From JBJEFI01 sp051873875 (lineage in GTDB: Bacteria > Bacillota > Bacilli > Bacillales > Bacillaceae_G), in contig JBJEFI010000046.1 of assembly GCA_051873875.1 (NCBI GenBank), positions 1 to 14,540 on the forward strand: 14,540 bases of DNA. Direction: 5' to 3'. The notes under the pieces were generated by a model. The model made no database searches. It saw nothing but the letters and a program-made list of their open reading frames with translations, and was not told the origin of the DNA. Shown in pieces: positions 7,144 to 14,098 of the stretch; the first letter of the stretch is position 1, and each line of letters starts with the position of its first letter. A program made the translations under genes and the position numbers.

Positions 7144-8854
7144 AGTACCTAATCAAACGGAGTTTTTAAAAGATAAAAAAATTGCAATTTATAAACGAGT
7201 ATCAACAGAGGAACAAAACACAGAAGCAAGACAAAATGAAATCATAGGAAGGTATTTAGAGAAACATGGAATGACATTGGAGGATTTTGAACATTATCCA
7301 GAGAAAGTGTCCGCCTATTCTAAATCTCCTTTTGAAAGGCCTGTATTAAGAGAGCTACTAAAAATGGCACAAAGAAAAGAAATTGATGGACTCATTGTTT
7401 CGAATGTGGATAGGCTATCTCGGCAATTAATGGACCATTTTGAGCTTAGGAACCTTTTTGAGGAGTTGGATTTTCCTGTTGTAGTAGCTTCAGATGAAGA
7501 AAGATATACAAAGCCACGTAGTGAAGATCTCATTAAAAACCTCATACTTGATGGATTGAGCAAGATGGAGTCCGATAATATTTCAATACGGACAAAAGAT
7601 ACGCTTGATAAATTACGTGAGAACGGAAAATTTGCTGGAGGAAAAATTCCCTATGGGTATGTGGCAATAAAGGAATCGGCTCGATCCGAATACAATACAT
7701 TCATTAAGGAGCATAAATTGTTGGGTATAGATACAAGGCAAGAACTCGCATGGCTGCAAGAAGAAAGAATCTCACTAGAAAAAACAGAAAGGTCAAATAG
7801 GAAGAAAGACATTAATAAAGTAATTGGAATAGTACCTGTTAAGGATGAAATCGATGTAATTCGCAACATATTTAGTTGGTATAAAAGTGGACAATCCTTT
7901 TGCCAAATTTTAAAAAGGGTAAAAGAGCAAAGACCATCTGAAAAATGGTCAACAAAAAAAATACGTTATATTCTCACCAACCCTTTTTATACGGGGCATT
8001 TTGTTCATAATAGGAAGTCTGAAAGTAAAGGTTTTAACCCTTTAGAGGAATGGAAATGGCAAAAGTGTTCTTGGTTTAATGAGAAAATTCAACCACCTAT
8101 ATCCAAAGAGCTGTGGAAAGTGTGTTGGACAAAATATCAACATATTAAAATGGAAACATACCATTATTTAGAAACGTCATTTCTTTTTCAAGATATTATT
8201 AAGTGTTCATGCGGTAATAAAATGAAAGGGGTAGATCAACGAACAAGGTCAAAAACAAATCCATCCAAAAAAGATGGATACCGCTATTATAGATGTCAAT
8301 GCGGGCAAAAAGTAAATGCAGATGATCTTCATGTCTTGTTTAAAAATTATTATATGATGTTGCCTTTACCATTTGAAAAATTGACGAATGAAGTTTATGA
8401 CAGATTTACTAGAGAGTTAATTATGACTCAGGAACAAATTTCCCTTCTTGAGAAAAATCTTGAAAAGGGACAATCTGTTTTTCAAAAGTTGTTGAAGTTC
8501 CAAGGAATCATCCAAAAGGAAGAAGATGTTTACCTTGAAGAATCAGAGAATACAAATATCGCTTACTTGATTGCTAAAAAGCAGATGGAAGAGTCTGTCC
8601 TTACTATAAGTGAAGAGTTACAAGCCGAAAAGAAAAGATATCAAGAAATGTATAATATCTATGCAGACAAGGAGATCTTTAAGCAAGTCATCCAAAACAG
8701 CTTAAAGGGAATCAATAATGAAAGTCGTTTATTGCGGACAATCGCTCTTCTCATTGTAAAAGAATGCCATTATCAAGGGGATAATAAAGTGTATATTTCC
8801 TTTCATTTAATGTCCCCAGAAATATTATCCGTAACAGGATTAAGAGCTCTCTGA
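7133..8854 (+). CDS. Large serine recombinase (third of three)
   Basis: A 573-residue recombinase. Its catalytic domain has nucleophile S24 in IAIYKRVSTEEQ and NVDRLSRQ at 91-98. The Recombinase domain has PYGY at 173-176 and YILTNPFYTGHF around 279-290. A charged insertion of roughly 50 residues (about 180-235) separates PYGY from the helix bundle, making this the longest of the three. The zinc ribbon uses closely spaced C358-x-C360 and C388-x-C390 instead of the usual C-x2-C pairs. A coiled-coil tail covers about 415-540. The ATG at 7133 is chosen over 7115 because GAAGAAGGG precedes it at good spacing. It overlaps the previous gene by 11 bp, indicating co-translation. Its stop codon lies within the terminator hairpin. 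Intact and likely active; substrate sites unknown. Confidence 0.92.
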   Translation: MKNKVPNQTEFLKDKKIAIYKRVSTEEQNTEARQNEIIGRYLEKHGMTLEDFEHYPEKVSAYSKSPFERPVLRELLKMAQRKEIDGLIVSNVDRLSRQLMDHFELRNLFEELDFPVVVASDEERYTKPRSEDLIKNLILDGLSKMESDNISIRTKDTLDKLRENGKFAGGKIPYGYVAIKESARSEYNTFIKEHKLLGIDTRQELAWLQEERISLEKTERSNRKKDINKVIGIVPVKDEIDVIRNIFSWYKSGQSFCQILKRVKEQRPSEKWSTKKIRYILTNPFYTGHFVHNRKSESKGFNPLEEWKWQKCSWFNEKIQPPISKELWKVCWTKYQHIKMETYHYLETSFLFQDIIKCSCGNKMKGVDQRTRSKTNPSKKDGYRYYRCQCGQKVNADDLHVLFKNYYMMLPLPFEKLTNEVYDRFTRELIMTQEQISLLEKNLEKGQSVFQKLLKFQGIIQKEEDVYLEESENTNIAYLIAKKQMEESVLTISEELQAEKKRYQEMYNIYADKEIFKQVIQNSLKGINNESRLLRTIALLIVKECHYQGDNKVYISFHLMSPEILSVTGLRAL

Positions 8855-8872
8855 CATGGAGGCTCTTTTTTT
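8843..8872 (+). terminator. Terminator overlapping the third recombinase stop codon
   Basis: AGAGC (8843-8847) plus CTC (8849-8851), with one bulged T, pair with GAG (8859-8861) and GCTCT (8862-8866). The loop TGACATG contains the stop codon. A run of seven T residues (8866-8872) follows. This ends the recombinase operon. Confidence 0.75.
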
Positions 8873-8957
8873 GCAATTTAAGTGGGAGGATAGTTTAAAA
8901 TTAATGTCGAGGAACAACAAACATCCAAAAAGGAATGAGTGAACAAATAAAGATGAT

Positions 8958-8978
8958 TTTTTTTACCTGGTAAAAAAA
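8958..8978. repeat. 21-bp palindrome
   Basis: TTTTTTTACC (8958-8967) and GGTAAAAAAA (8969-8978) are perfect inverted arms around a single T. The symmetry and T/A flanks suit a repressor operator or a bidirectional terminator-like element. No gene starts close to it. Confidence 0.4.
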
Positions 8979-9058
8979 TATGTTTCTTTTCTTTGTTTTT
9001 CTTTTCTTACTTTGTTGATATGAAAGGATTTCTCGGTTAATGGGACAAGCTTGATATT

Positions 9059-9117
9059 ATGCTCGGTAGACAAGCCTATTAAGGATCCGAAATAGGCTTG
9101 TCTACCGAGCATTTTTT
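9059..9117 (+). terminator. Perfect 22-bp hairpin followed by a T-run
   Basis: The arms at 9059-9080 (beginning ATGCTCGGTAGAC) and 9091-9112 (ending GTCTACCGAGCAT) are exact reverse complements over 22 bp, with a 10-nt loop AAGGATCCGA. Six T residues follow (9112-9117). By form it is a very strong Rho-independent terminator, but it lies about 200 bp past the recombinase operon, which already has one. It may terminate an unannotated small RNA, insulate the following gene, or be a structural element of the island. Confidence 0.6.
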
Positions 9118-9207
9118 AACAAATGTGGACGAGCCCATGCAGGAGTAGCGATATTTGTTTGTTGTTGTGAAATTGTGACTAAACAGATAAAAGCATGTCG
9201 ATTAATT

Positions 9208-9238
9208 CTCGGTGAAAGATGACTATCGAGTCTTTTTT
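9208..9238 (+). terminator. Terminator-like hairpin
   Basis: CTCGGT (9208-9213) pairs with ATCGAG (9225-9230), six pairs including one G-T wobble, with an 11-nt loop, followed by TCTTTTTT. A short but plausible Rho-independent terminator for a transcript within the non-coding region. Confidence 0.35.
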
Positions 9239-9368
9239 CTCGGTTACTGGAGTAATGATACGGAAGTACAGATAAAAAGAATAATAATAAAAGGTAAAGT
9301 TACAGAAGTAAAGTTAGATTATTAAGTGTATTAACGTAATGTTAGTTAAGTACAAATAGAATTTTTAA

Positions 9369-9384
9369 ACTTACTTTTGTAAGT
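9369..9384. promoter_or_regulatory. ACTTAC-TTTT-GTAAGT dyad upstream of the HTH/coiled-coil gene
   Basis: A perfect 6-bp inverted repeat with a 4-nt centre, about 120 bp upstream of the start codon at 9507. It could be an operator, perhaps for the nearby XRE regulator or for self-regulation. No direct evidence links it to either. Confidence 0.3.
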
Positions 9385-9506
9385 ATACTCAAATAATGAA
9401 AAAAATAAATTCTTTGTAGAAAGTTATACGGCTTGTACACTTTGCATATTTATGGACAACTCATTCATATACTAATTTTATAGAATAAAAGGTATGGAGG
9501 GGGAAA

Positions 9507-10454
9507 ATGGCCACTATTTTGAATACCCATGAGGCATTGAAAATTTTAAATGAACATTACATAACCGATTCATTGCAAATGGTAGTCCGTTGGATAGGAG
9601 AGGGACGGATTCTAGCTGAAAGATCTGATTACCGTAAAGGTGGATGGCGGATAAAGGCTGATGATTTGTATGATTTTATTGAGGCAGTACACCCAGGATT
9701 GGTATTGAAAAATGAAAAGTACAATGAGTGCATGGGAATTAAACCAATTCCCTCATTGGAAAAACAAATAGTGAATGTGGCAGCTGTTGGTTATCAATCC
9801 AATCAAAAAAGTGATGTGACCAGAGAGGATTCAACAGAAGAGCAGATACGCCTCCATGAAGCAAAGCTAAACCATTTAGGGAAGCAAATACAGAATATAA
9901 ATGACTCTCTTCAATCGTTACATGATTCAGATAAGATTATGAAGAAAATAGAAGAAACAGTAGAGAAACAGTTGACTCATAAATTGGAACAGGTTTCCGA
10001 GCAAATTCAGCAAGTTAAGAATTTGCTTAATGGCGAATTACCTGGGGCTTCTAAAACAAGTACTGCTGAGGCTAAAAAGCTATCTAATGATAAGCTTCCT
10101 TTAAATAAAGGTCAGGAATCTGATTCATCGCCTGATGATAAAATTAATAAGAAGATACAGAAATTAAAGGAGAAAACTTTTAATCGGAAAGATTTTCACG
10201 GAACAGTCAAGGGGAAAATTAGTGACGAAGAATTTATATTACATGAGGGGGATATTAACAGGTACTACGATACATTATTTACGGAAGAGAATAAAATTAA
10301 CCATGATTATATTACGAAAGACGGAACAGTAAAAGCCCCTTTTAATCTCGGATATGTTCACTCTTATGTGGTTGCCCTAGTAAAAGAGAGTATTAAAGAC
10401 TATATACAGCTATGTAAAACACAGGGAGTGGATAACAATCCATCGACGGAGTAG
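9507..10454 (+). CDS. MerR/excisionase-like DNA-binding protein with coiled coil
   Basis: A 315-residue protein with three parts. Residues 1-65 resemble the MerR/excisionase-type winged helix: a THEALKIL helix, RWIGEGRI recognition segment, then GGWRIKADDLYDFIE, where a Trp-Arg/Lys-Ile wing and a DLxxFI end are typical. Residues about 110-175 form a heptad-rich coiled coil (from LHEAKLNHLGKQIQNI to EQVSEQIQQVKNLL), suggesting oligomerisation. A Lys/Ser-rich linker leads to an unrecognised C-terminal region (about 220-305) rich in aromatic and acidic residues. A strong GGAGGGG precedes the ATG. It converges on an XRE-type gene with a shared hairpin between them. Its length is far above that of a simple excisionase, so a plasmid or island maintenance, replication or partition role is possible. 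Function unknown. Confidence 0.8.
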   Translation: MATILNTHEALKILNEHYITDSLQMVVRWIGEGRILAERSDYRKGGWRIKADDLYDFIEAVHPGLVLKNEKYNECMGIKPIPSLEKQIVNVAAVGYQSNQKSDVTREDSTEEQIRLHEAKLNHLGKQIQNINDSLQSLHDSDKIMKKIEETVEKQLTHKLEQVSEQIQQVKNLLNGELPGASKTSTAEAKKLSNDKLPLNKGQESDSSPDDKINKKIQKLKEKTFNRKDFHGTVKGKISDEEFILHEGDINRYYDTLFTEENKINHDYITKDGTVKAPFNLGYVHSYVVALVKESIKDYIQLCKTQGVDNNPSTE

Positions 10455-10479
10455 GATCATCGTATTTTTCGATGATCCT
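10453..10479. terminator. Hairpin between convergent genes
   Basis: AGGATCATCG (10453-10462) and CGATGATCCT (10470-10479) form a perfect 10-bp stem with loop TATTTTT. It starts inside the stop codon of the upstream gene and is followed by TTATTTGG, a modest T-run on the + strand. It mainly serves the + strand gene; on the minus strand no T-run follows. Confidence 0.65.
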
Positions 10480-10492
10480 TATTTGGTTTGAC

Positions 10493-10837
10493 TTATTTCT
10501 TAGATTTATGAGATTCCTGTTGTTTAAACCATTCAATGCTACTCTCCATGTTATGAAGTATGAATTCAGAGTAAATAGGATTCTTCTTTTCTAATTCGCT
10601 TAGCTGGTACTCAATCCTCTTCATCCGATGTGTATATGGTGATCTAGATTCAAGGGGTAAAATATTCAGCTCGTTCTGGATTTTTTCCAATACATCAAAG
10701 GTAATGGTTTTGGACTTGCCTGTTTCTAAATTACTGAGATAACCTGCCGATACATCAAGTTCTTTTGCGAATTCATTTAAACCTATTCCTTTTCGATTCC
10801 TGAGATCTCGTATATGTTTACCTAACTCTTGGATCAT
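10493..10837 (-). CDS. XRE-family helix-turn-helix regulator
   Basis: A 114-residue protein with a Cro/C1-type helix-turn-helix at about 6-58: IRDLRNRKGIGLNEFAKEL, then VSAGYLSNLETGK, the recognition helix and its usual Leu-Ser-x-Leu-Glu-x-Gly ending. The C-terminal half (about 65-114) is charged and helical (RMKRIEYQLSELEKKNPIY), probably for dimerisation, and has no protease or ligand domain, as in SinR-sized regulators. GGAGGAG lies seven bases before the ATG. It is probably a repressor belonging to the island, with candidate targets in its own upstream region or the dyads before the convergent gene at 9507. Targets are inferred only. Confidence 0.88.
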   Translation of the reverse strand: MIQELGKHIRDLRNRKGIGLNEFAKELDVSAGYLSNLETGKSKTITFDVLEKIQNELNILPLESRSPYTHRMKRIEYQLSELEKKNPIYSEFILHNMESSIEWFKQQESHKSKK

Positions 10838-11041
10838 TCCTATTCTCCTCCAAGCTAAAAAGTGGTATCTGCCCTTCCAGACTGCGCAATACCATATATA
10901 TTCGAACTTTAATCTTTGAAACCCTTCATGAAAGGTAATGATTTATTGAAATTAGCTAATAAATTTTATTGTAGATTTCCGAAAGGATTAGATATTATTG
11001 GGAGTGAAAAAGGTACTGCAACTAATATGGGGGAAGAATGT

Positions 11042-11539
11042 ATGAATATTGTGATTCAACCAATGAAATCAACAGATTGGCCGATGGTGAAGGATATTTA
11101 TGTAGAAGGCATTCAAACAGGAAATGCAACTTTTCAGCAAGAAGCTCCTTCTTGGGAAGAATGGGATCATAGCCATGTACAAACAAGCAGGCTTGTCGCC
11201 TGGCTTAATGACAAGATTGTAGGATGGGCTGCGCTAAGTCCCACTTCAAGTAGATGTGTGTACGCAGGAGTTGCCGAAGTCAGTGTGTATGTAGGTGGCC
11301 AGGCAAGGGGATTAGGCGTGGGTGGCCGTCTCTTAGATCAGCTGATTCAATCAAGTGAGCATGACGGATTTTGGACCTTGCAATCAGGGATCTTTCCTGA
11401 AAATGCGGCCAGTATTGCTATACACAAGAAATACGGCTTTGAAGTGTTAGGAACACGGAAGCGGATTGGTAAAATGAATGGTACTTGGCGGGATGTGGTG
11501 TTAATGGAGAGAAGAAGTCAATTAGTTGGTATGGATTAA
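11042..11539 (+). CDS. arsN1: ArsN1-like GNAT N-acetyltransferase (phosphinothricin/arsinothricin type)
   Basis: A 165-residue single-domain GNAT enzyme. The acetyl-CoA site is seen in EVSVYV-GGQARGLGVGG (79-95, Q/R-x2-G-x-G/A type), followed by the IFPENAASIAIHKKYGF block at 117-133. N-terminal features (VKDIYVEGIQTGNATF) match the phosphinothricin acetyltransferase family, which includes ArsN1. ArsN1 acetylates the alpha-amino group of arsinothricin, an organoarsenical antibiotic, and is commonly encoded in ars clusters, which favours that name here. A generic PAT/YwnH-type enzyme is the alternative. The frame remains open 42 codons upstream to 10916, but that extension lacks a ribosome binding site and does not look like part of the fold. 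ATG 11042 has GGGGGAAG ahead of it at good spacing and is chosen. A hairpin follows the stop codon. Confidence 0.82.
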   Translation: MNIVIQPMKSTDWPMVKDIYVEGIQTGNATFQQEAPSWEEWDHSHVQTSRLVAWLNDKIVGWAALSPTSSRCVYAGVAEVSVYVGGQARGLGVGGRLLDQLIQSSEHDGFWTLQSGIFPENAASIAIHKKYGFEVLGTRKRIGKMNGTWRDVVLMERRSQLVGMD

Positions 11540-11545
11540 AATTAA

Positions 11546-11575
11546 GAACAAGCAGCCTCATAGGTCTGCTTGTTC
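11546..11575 (+). terminator. Hairpin after the acetyltransferase gene
   Basis: GAACAAGCAG (11546-11555) and CTGCTTGTTC (11566-11575) form a perfect 10-bp stem starting 6 bp after the stop codon. The loop CCTCATAGGT can pair further (CCT with AGG). No real T-run follows, so termination efficiency is uncertain. Confidence 0.55.
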
Positions 11576-11605
11576 CGTTGTCCTATAACATAGATATTAT
11601 CCTCT

Positions 11606-11632
11606 ATAACAAGTTATATGATAAGTTGTTAT
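11606..11632. repeat. 12-bp inverted repeat with 3-nt centre
   Basis: ATAACAAGTTAT (11606-11617) and ATAAGTTGTTAT (11621-11632) are inverted copies with one mismatch, spaced by ATG. A related CTATAACA occurs at 11583-11590 and again at 11604-11611. It lies between the convergent acetyltransferase and HEPN-like genes and may be a protein-binding or recombination site, or part of a terminator. Confidence 0.4.
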
Positions 11633-11661
11633 TCAACCAGCCCATCTCGATGAGTTCAAAA

Positions 11662-12423
11662 TTAGTATCCTGTCCTTAGTGCTTTAATAATGTGCATCAA
11701 TTGATAAAAATCTTTGCCATTATCAATTGCTTTATTTAAAATCTCTATCCACTCCCGTTTATAAGTTAAAAGAGCAACTGAAGAACTACTATGTATGCAA
11801 TCTATGCTTAATCTTAATTGAGTTGGATCTTCACCTAACCATGTTATGGTATCTTTTGTTAAAGCGGCAATTTGTTTCCATGCTTGTACAGCTAATTCCA
11901 ATATTCCTTCTTCGAAAGGATCTAAACCCCAATATCGTTCAATACAGGGTAATTGGTCATCATCATCACTTAATATTCCAAAAACGTCCAAATCTTCATC
12001 GGATTTAGAATTTATTAACAGAAAATTCACCATAAGATAATCGCTATCTTGAAATGGATTAAGTTCCATGCCTAATCCCGCTTTTAAACCTCTTCCCTCA
12101 GTAATGCCAAGATAGGCACTACTTTTTGGGCTTAACATCAATCTGTGTACCATTATATCGCGTTTTTTAAATAAGTCTGCAATCAAGGGATCTTCATATG
12201 TAATTTGACGCCGTTTTCTGTACCATTGTATAAAGCCTGGTTTGTTTTGCAATTCCATTTGAAGTATTTGAGATACTTCTTTTATCACCCTTAAAAATGA
12301 GTTCAAAGAATATCTAAAAGAGTCAGATTCATGATAATTTAATTCTATTTGATGAATATTCCAATGAGCTTCTTCTAATCTATCATAGGCACTGATAATA
12401 ATTTCTCTTATTGTTTCTGGCAT
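11662..12423 (-). CDS. Hypothetical protein with HEPN-like R-x4-H motif
   Basis: A 253-residue, predominantly helical, soluble protein that I do not assign to a named family. Residues about 1-95 look like a HEPN-type helical bundle: a long helix pair (IREIIISAYDRLEEAHWNIH, then FRYSLNSFLRVIKEVSQIL) followed by LFKKRDIMVHRL. The latter contains R-D-x3-H, which matches the R-x4-6-H active-site motif of HEPN ribonucleases, with a polar residue after the Arg. The rest (about 100-253) contains an acidic SDEDLDVFGILSDDDD stretch and further helices. It begins after GGGGGTG and is transcribed opposite to the flanking arsenic genes. If truly HEPN, it could be an RNA-cleaving toxin or abortive-infection effector. 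No obvious antitoxin gene adjoins it, so the activity is inference from one motif and the fold guess. Confidence 0.75.
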   Translation of the reverse strand: MPETIREIIISAYDRLEEAHWNIHQIELNYHESDSFRYSLNSFLRVIKEVSQILQMELQNKPGFIQWYRKRRQITYEDPLIADLFKKRDIMVHRLMLSPKSSAYLGITEGRGLKAGLGMELNPFQDSDYLMVNFLLINSKSDEDLDVFGILSDDDDQLPCIERYWGLDPFEEGILELAVQAWKQIAALTKDTITWLGEDPTQLRLSIDCIHSSSSVALLTYKREWIEILNKAIDNGKDFYQLMHIIKALRTGY

Positions 12424-12613
12424 ACCTGCTACACCCCCGCTTGATGGTTTCCATTAATTTTCAATGTAGGTTTAATTTTACTATCGACAAACATTAAAGT
12501 CATTTATAAAACGATTTTTCTAATTCAATTTGGATGGAGGATTATCTCCGAAAAATTATAGTACATATCGTTTTAAAACTTTGTGGAAATACAGCGGGTT
12601 TTATAGTGCACAC

Positions 12614-12659
12614 TTGCATCTTTTAAGCATATAGTGTTAATATAAGTGATATCTTATAT
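12614..12659 (+). promoter_or_regulatory. ars operon promoter and probable ArsR operator
   Basis: A candidate -35 TTGCAT (12614-12619) and -10 TAATAT (12638-12643) are 18 bp apart. Overlapping the -10 box is a perfect dyad, ATATAAG (12640-12646) and CTTATAT (12653-12659) with a 6-bp centre. A dimeric ArsR bound there would block RNA polymerase. This is the arrangement known for ArsR/SmtB repressors; the exact operator is inferred from symmetry and position. Confidence 0.6.
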
Positions 12660-12694
12660 AAGCAATTAATAATATTATAAGAGGAGGACAAAGA

Positions 12695-12997
12695 ATGGAT
12701 AAAATGGACCGTATGGTTACCTTATTAAAAGCTGTCAGTGATGCCAATCGGTTGAAGCTCCTTGCTTGTTTGAAACAAGGAGAGGTTTGTGTCTGTGATT
12801 TGGTGGAAGTCTTACAGATATCACAGCCAGGCGTCAGCCAACAATTAAAGAAATTAAAAGAAGCAGACATTATTCTTGAACGTAAAAAAGGGACATGGAA
12901 ACACTTCAGACTAAACGATAGTCAAGAACCATACATCCAATCCATTATTGATGAATTGGAGCCAATCCAAGTCACCAAATGTTCTCCTCAATGTTAG
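12695..12997 (+). CDS. arsR: ArsR arsenite-responsive repressor
   Basis: A 100-residue ArsR/SmtB winged-helix protein. The sensor motif E30-V-C32-V-C34-D-L lies at the start of the DNA-binding region; such ELCVCDL cysteines bind As(III)/Sb(III) and trigger release from DNA. The recognition helix follows (ISQPGVSQQLKKLKEADII at 42-60), then the beta wing ILERKKGTWKHFRL. The C-terminus has two more cysteines (C96, C100) that might contribute to metalloid binding. GAGGAGG precedes the ATG by seven bases. First gene of the operon, with Acr3 starting 16 bp after its stop. It most likely represses its own operon through the dyad at 12640-12659. Confidence 0.95.
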   Translation: MDKMDRMVTLLKAVSDANRLKLLACLKQGEVCVCDLVEVLQISQPGVSQQLKKLKEADIILERKKGTWKHFRLNDSQEPYIQSIIDELEPIQVTKCSPQC

Positions 12998-13013
12998 AAG
13001 AGGAGGGGCTGAA

Positions 13014-14072
13014 ATGGCAGAAAAAAGTGTAACGAAGAAGCTTTCATTTTTGGATCGTTATTTGACGCTTTGGATTTTTGTGGCCATGGCTATTGGGATT
13101 TTATTAGGGGTTGCCGTACCAAGCTTTAAAGACACCCTGGATACATTCTCGGTAGGTACAACATCCATTCCGATTGCTGTCGGATTGATTATCATGTTGT
13201 ATCCGCCACTGGCGAAAGTGAAATACGAGGAAATGTGGCGAGTCTTTAAAGATTGGAAAGTCTTATTGCTATCATTATTTCAAAATTGGTTACTGGGACC
13301 TTTCCTAATGTTCTTTTTAGCGATTTTATTCTTGCATGATTACCCAGAATACATGGCAGGCCTTATTATGATTGGTCTTGCCCGTTGTATTGCTATGGTT
13401 ATTGTATGGAATGACCTGGCACGTGGTGATCGTGAATATGTAGCAGGATTGGTTGCTTTTAACTCGATTTTCCAGATTGTGTTTTATTCCGTATTCGCGT
13501 ATTTCTTCTTAAATGTCTTGCCTGGCGTTTTTGGATTAGAGAATATGGCTGTTTCCATTTCTATGTGGGAAATCACCAAAAGCGTATTGATTTATTTAGG
13601 GATTCCTTTCGCAGCAGGTATTCTTACTCGAATCATCGGCTTAAAAGCGAAAGGGAAAGAGTGGTATGAACAAACGTTTTTACCGAAGATTTCACCCCTT
13701 ACACTCATCGCGCTATTGTTTACGATTATCATGATGTTCTCTTTAAAAGGAGACAAAATCATTGCCTTGCCGATGGACGTGGTTCGAATTGCGATTCCAT
13801 TATTAATCTATTTCTTAATTATGTTTGCGGTTTCGTTCTTTGCATCCAAGAAAGCAGGCGCTTCTTATCCCGTTACAGCTTCCCTTTCCTTTACGGCAGC
13901 TAGTAATAACTTTGAACTGGCGATTGCCGTTGCCGTTGCTGTCTTTGGCATTAACAGTGGAGAAGCCTTTGCGGCCGTTATCGGACCATTAGTGGAAGTA
14001 CCAGTCTTAATTGCTCTGGTCAATGTGGCCTTAAGATGGGAAAAGAAATATTTTAGGACTATCAAATTGTAA
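13014..14072 (+). CDS. arsB: Arsenite efflux permease, Acr3 family
   Basis: A 352-residue integral membrane protein with about ten hydrophobic segments, the Acr3 (bile/arsenite/riboflavin transporter superfamily) size and layout. Key residues are present: C125 in MIGLARCIAMVIVWNDLARGD and E301 in TAASNNFELAIAVA, equivalent to the Cys and Glu needed for As(OH)3 transport in characterised Acr3 proteins. It exports arsenite across the cytoplasmic membrane, driven by the proton gradient. An in-frame ATG at 12948 would overlap arsR, but AGGAGGGG directly before 13014 and the MAEKSVTKKLSFLDRYLTLW N-terminus favour 13014. It lies between arsR and arsC. It is often annotated arsB although unrelated to true ArsB. 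Confidence 0.95.
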   Translation: MAEKSVTKKLSFLDRYLTLWIFVAMAIGILLGVAVPSFKDTLDTFSVGTTSIPIAVGLIIMLYPPLAKVKYEEMWRVFKDWKVLLLSLFQNWLLGPFLMFFLAILFLHDYPEYMAGLIMIGLARCIAMVIVWNDLARGDREYVAGLVAFNSIFQIVFYSVFAYFFLNVLPGVFGLENMAVSISMWEITKSVLIYLGIPFAAGILTRIIGLKAKGKEWYEQTFLPKISPLTLIALLFTIIMMFSLKGDKIIALPMDVVRIAIPLLIYFLIMFAVSFFASKKAGASYPVTASLSFTAASNNFELAIAVAVAVFGINSGEAFAAVIGPLVEVPVLIALVNVALRWEKKYFRTIKL

Positions 14073-14098
14073 GTGTATTTTCAGGAGGAAAAAAGATT

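Larger units (their letters stand above)
8855..9506. other. Long non-coding region rich in dyads and CTCGGT repeats
   Basis: About 650 bp with no convincing gene on either strand. It contains, in order, the recombinase operon terminator, a 21-bp palindrome at 8958-8978, a CTCGGTTAATGGGACAAGC segment around 9032-9050, a perfect 22-bp-stem hairpin at 9059-9112, a weaker hairpin with a T-run at 9208-9238, another CTCGGTTACTGG at about 9239-9250, and an ACTTAC/GTAAGT dyad at 9369-9384. The last 120 bp should hold the promoter of the gene at 9507. The density of dyads and repeats could reflect small RNAs, a replication or transfer origin, or an element end. Confidence 0.5.

Noticed and set aside
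9031..9250. CRISPR array
   Set aside because: The repeats are short, unevenly spaced and variable, with no spacer-like units and no cas genes nearby.
10916..11041. 42-residue N-terminal extension of the acetyltransferase frame
   Set aside because: No ribosome binding site precedes 10916, the extension does not resemble the GNAT fold, and a good GGGGGAAG site precedes the ATG at 11042, giving a normal family length.
11606..11632. Chromosomal dif site
   Set aside because: The 12-3-12 layout and sequence do not match the 28-bp Bacillus dif arrangement as I recall it, and the location in an accessory island is wrong for dif.
12637..12870. 77-codon minus-strand ORF over the arsR region
   Set aside because: Antisense to arsR and covers the ars promoter and operator; no supporting motifs.
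12948..13013. Upstream Acr3 start overlapping arsR
   Set aside because: It would add 22 residues unlike Acr3 N-termini, and AGGAGGGG lies right before the ATG at 13014.
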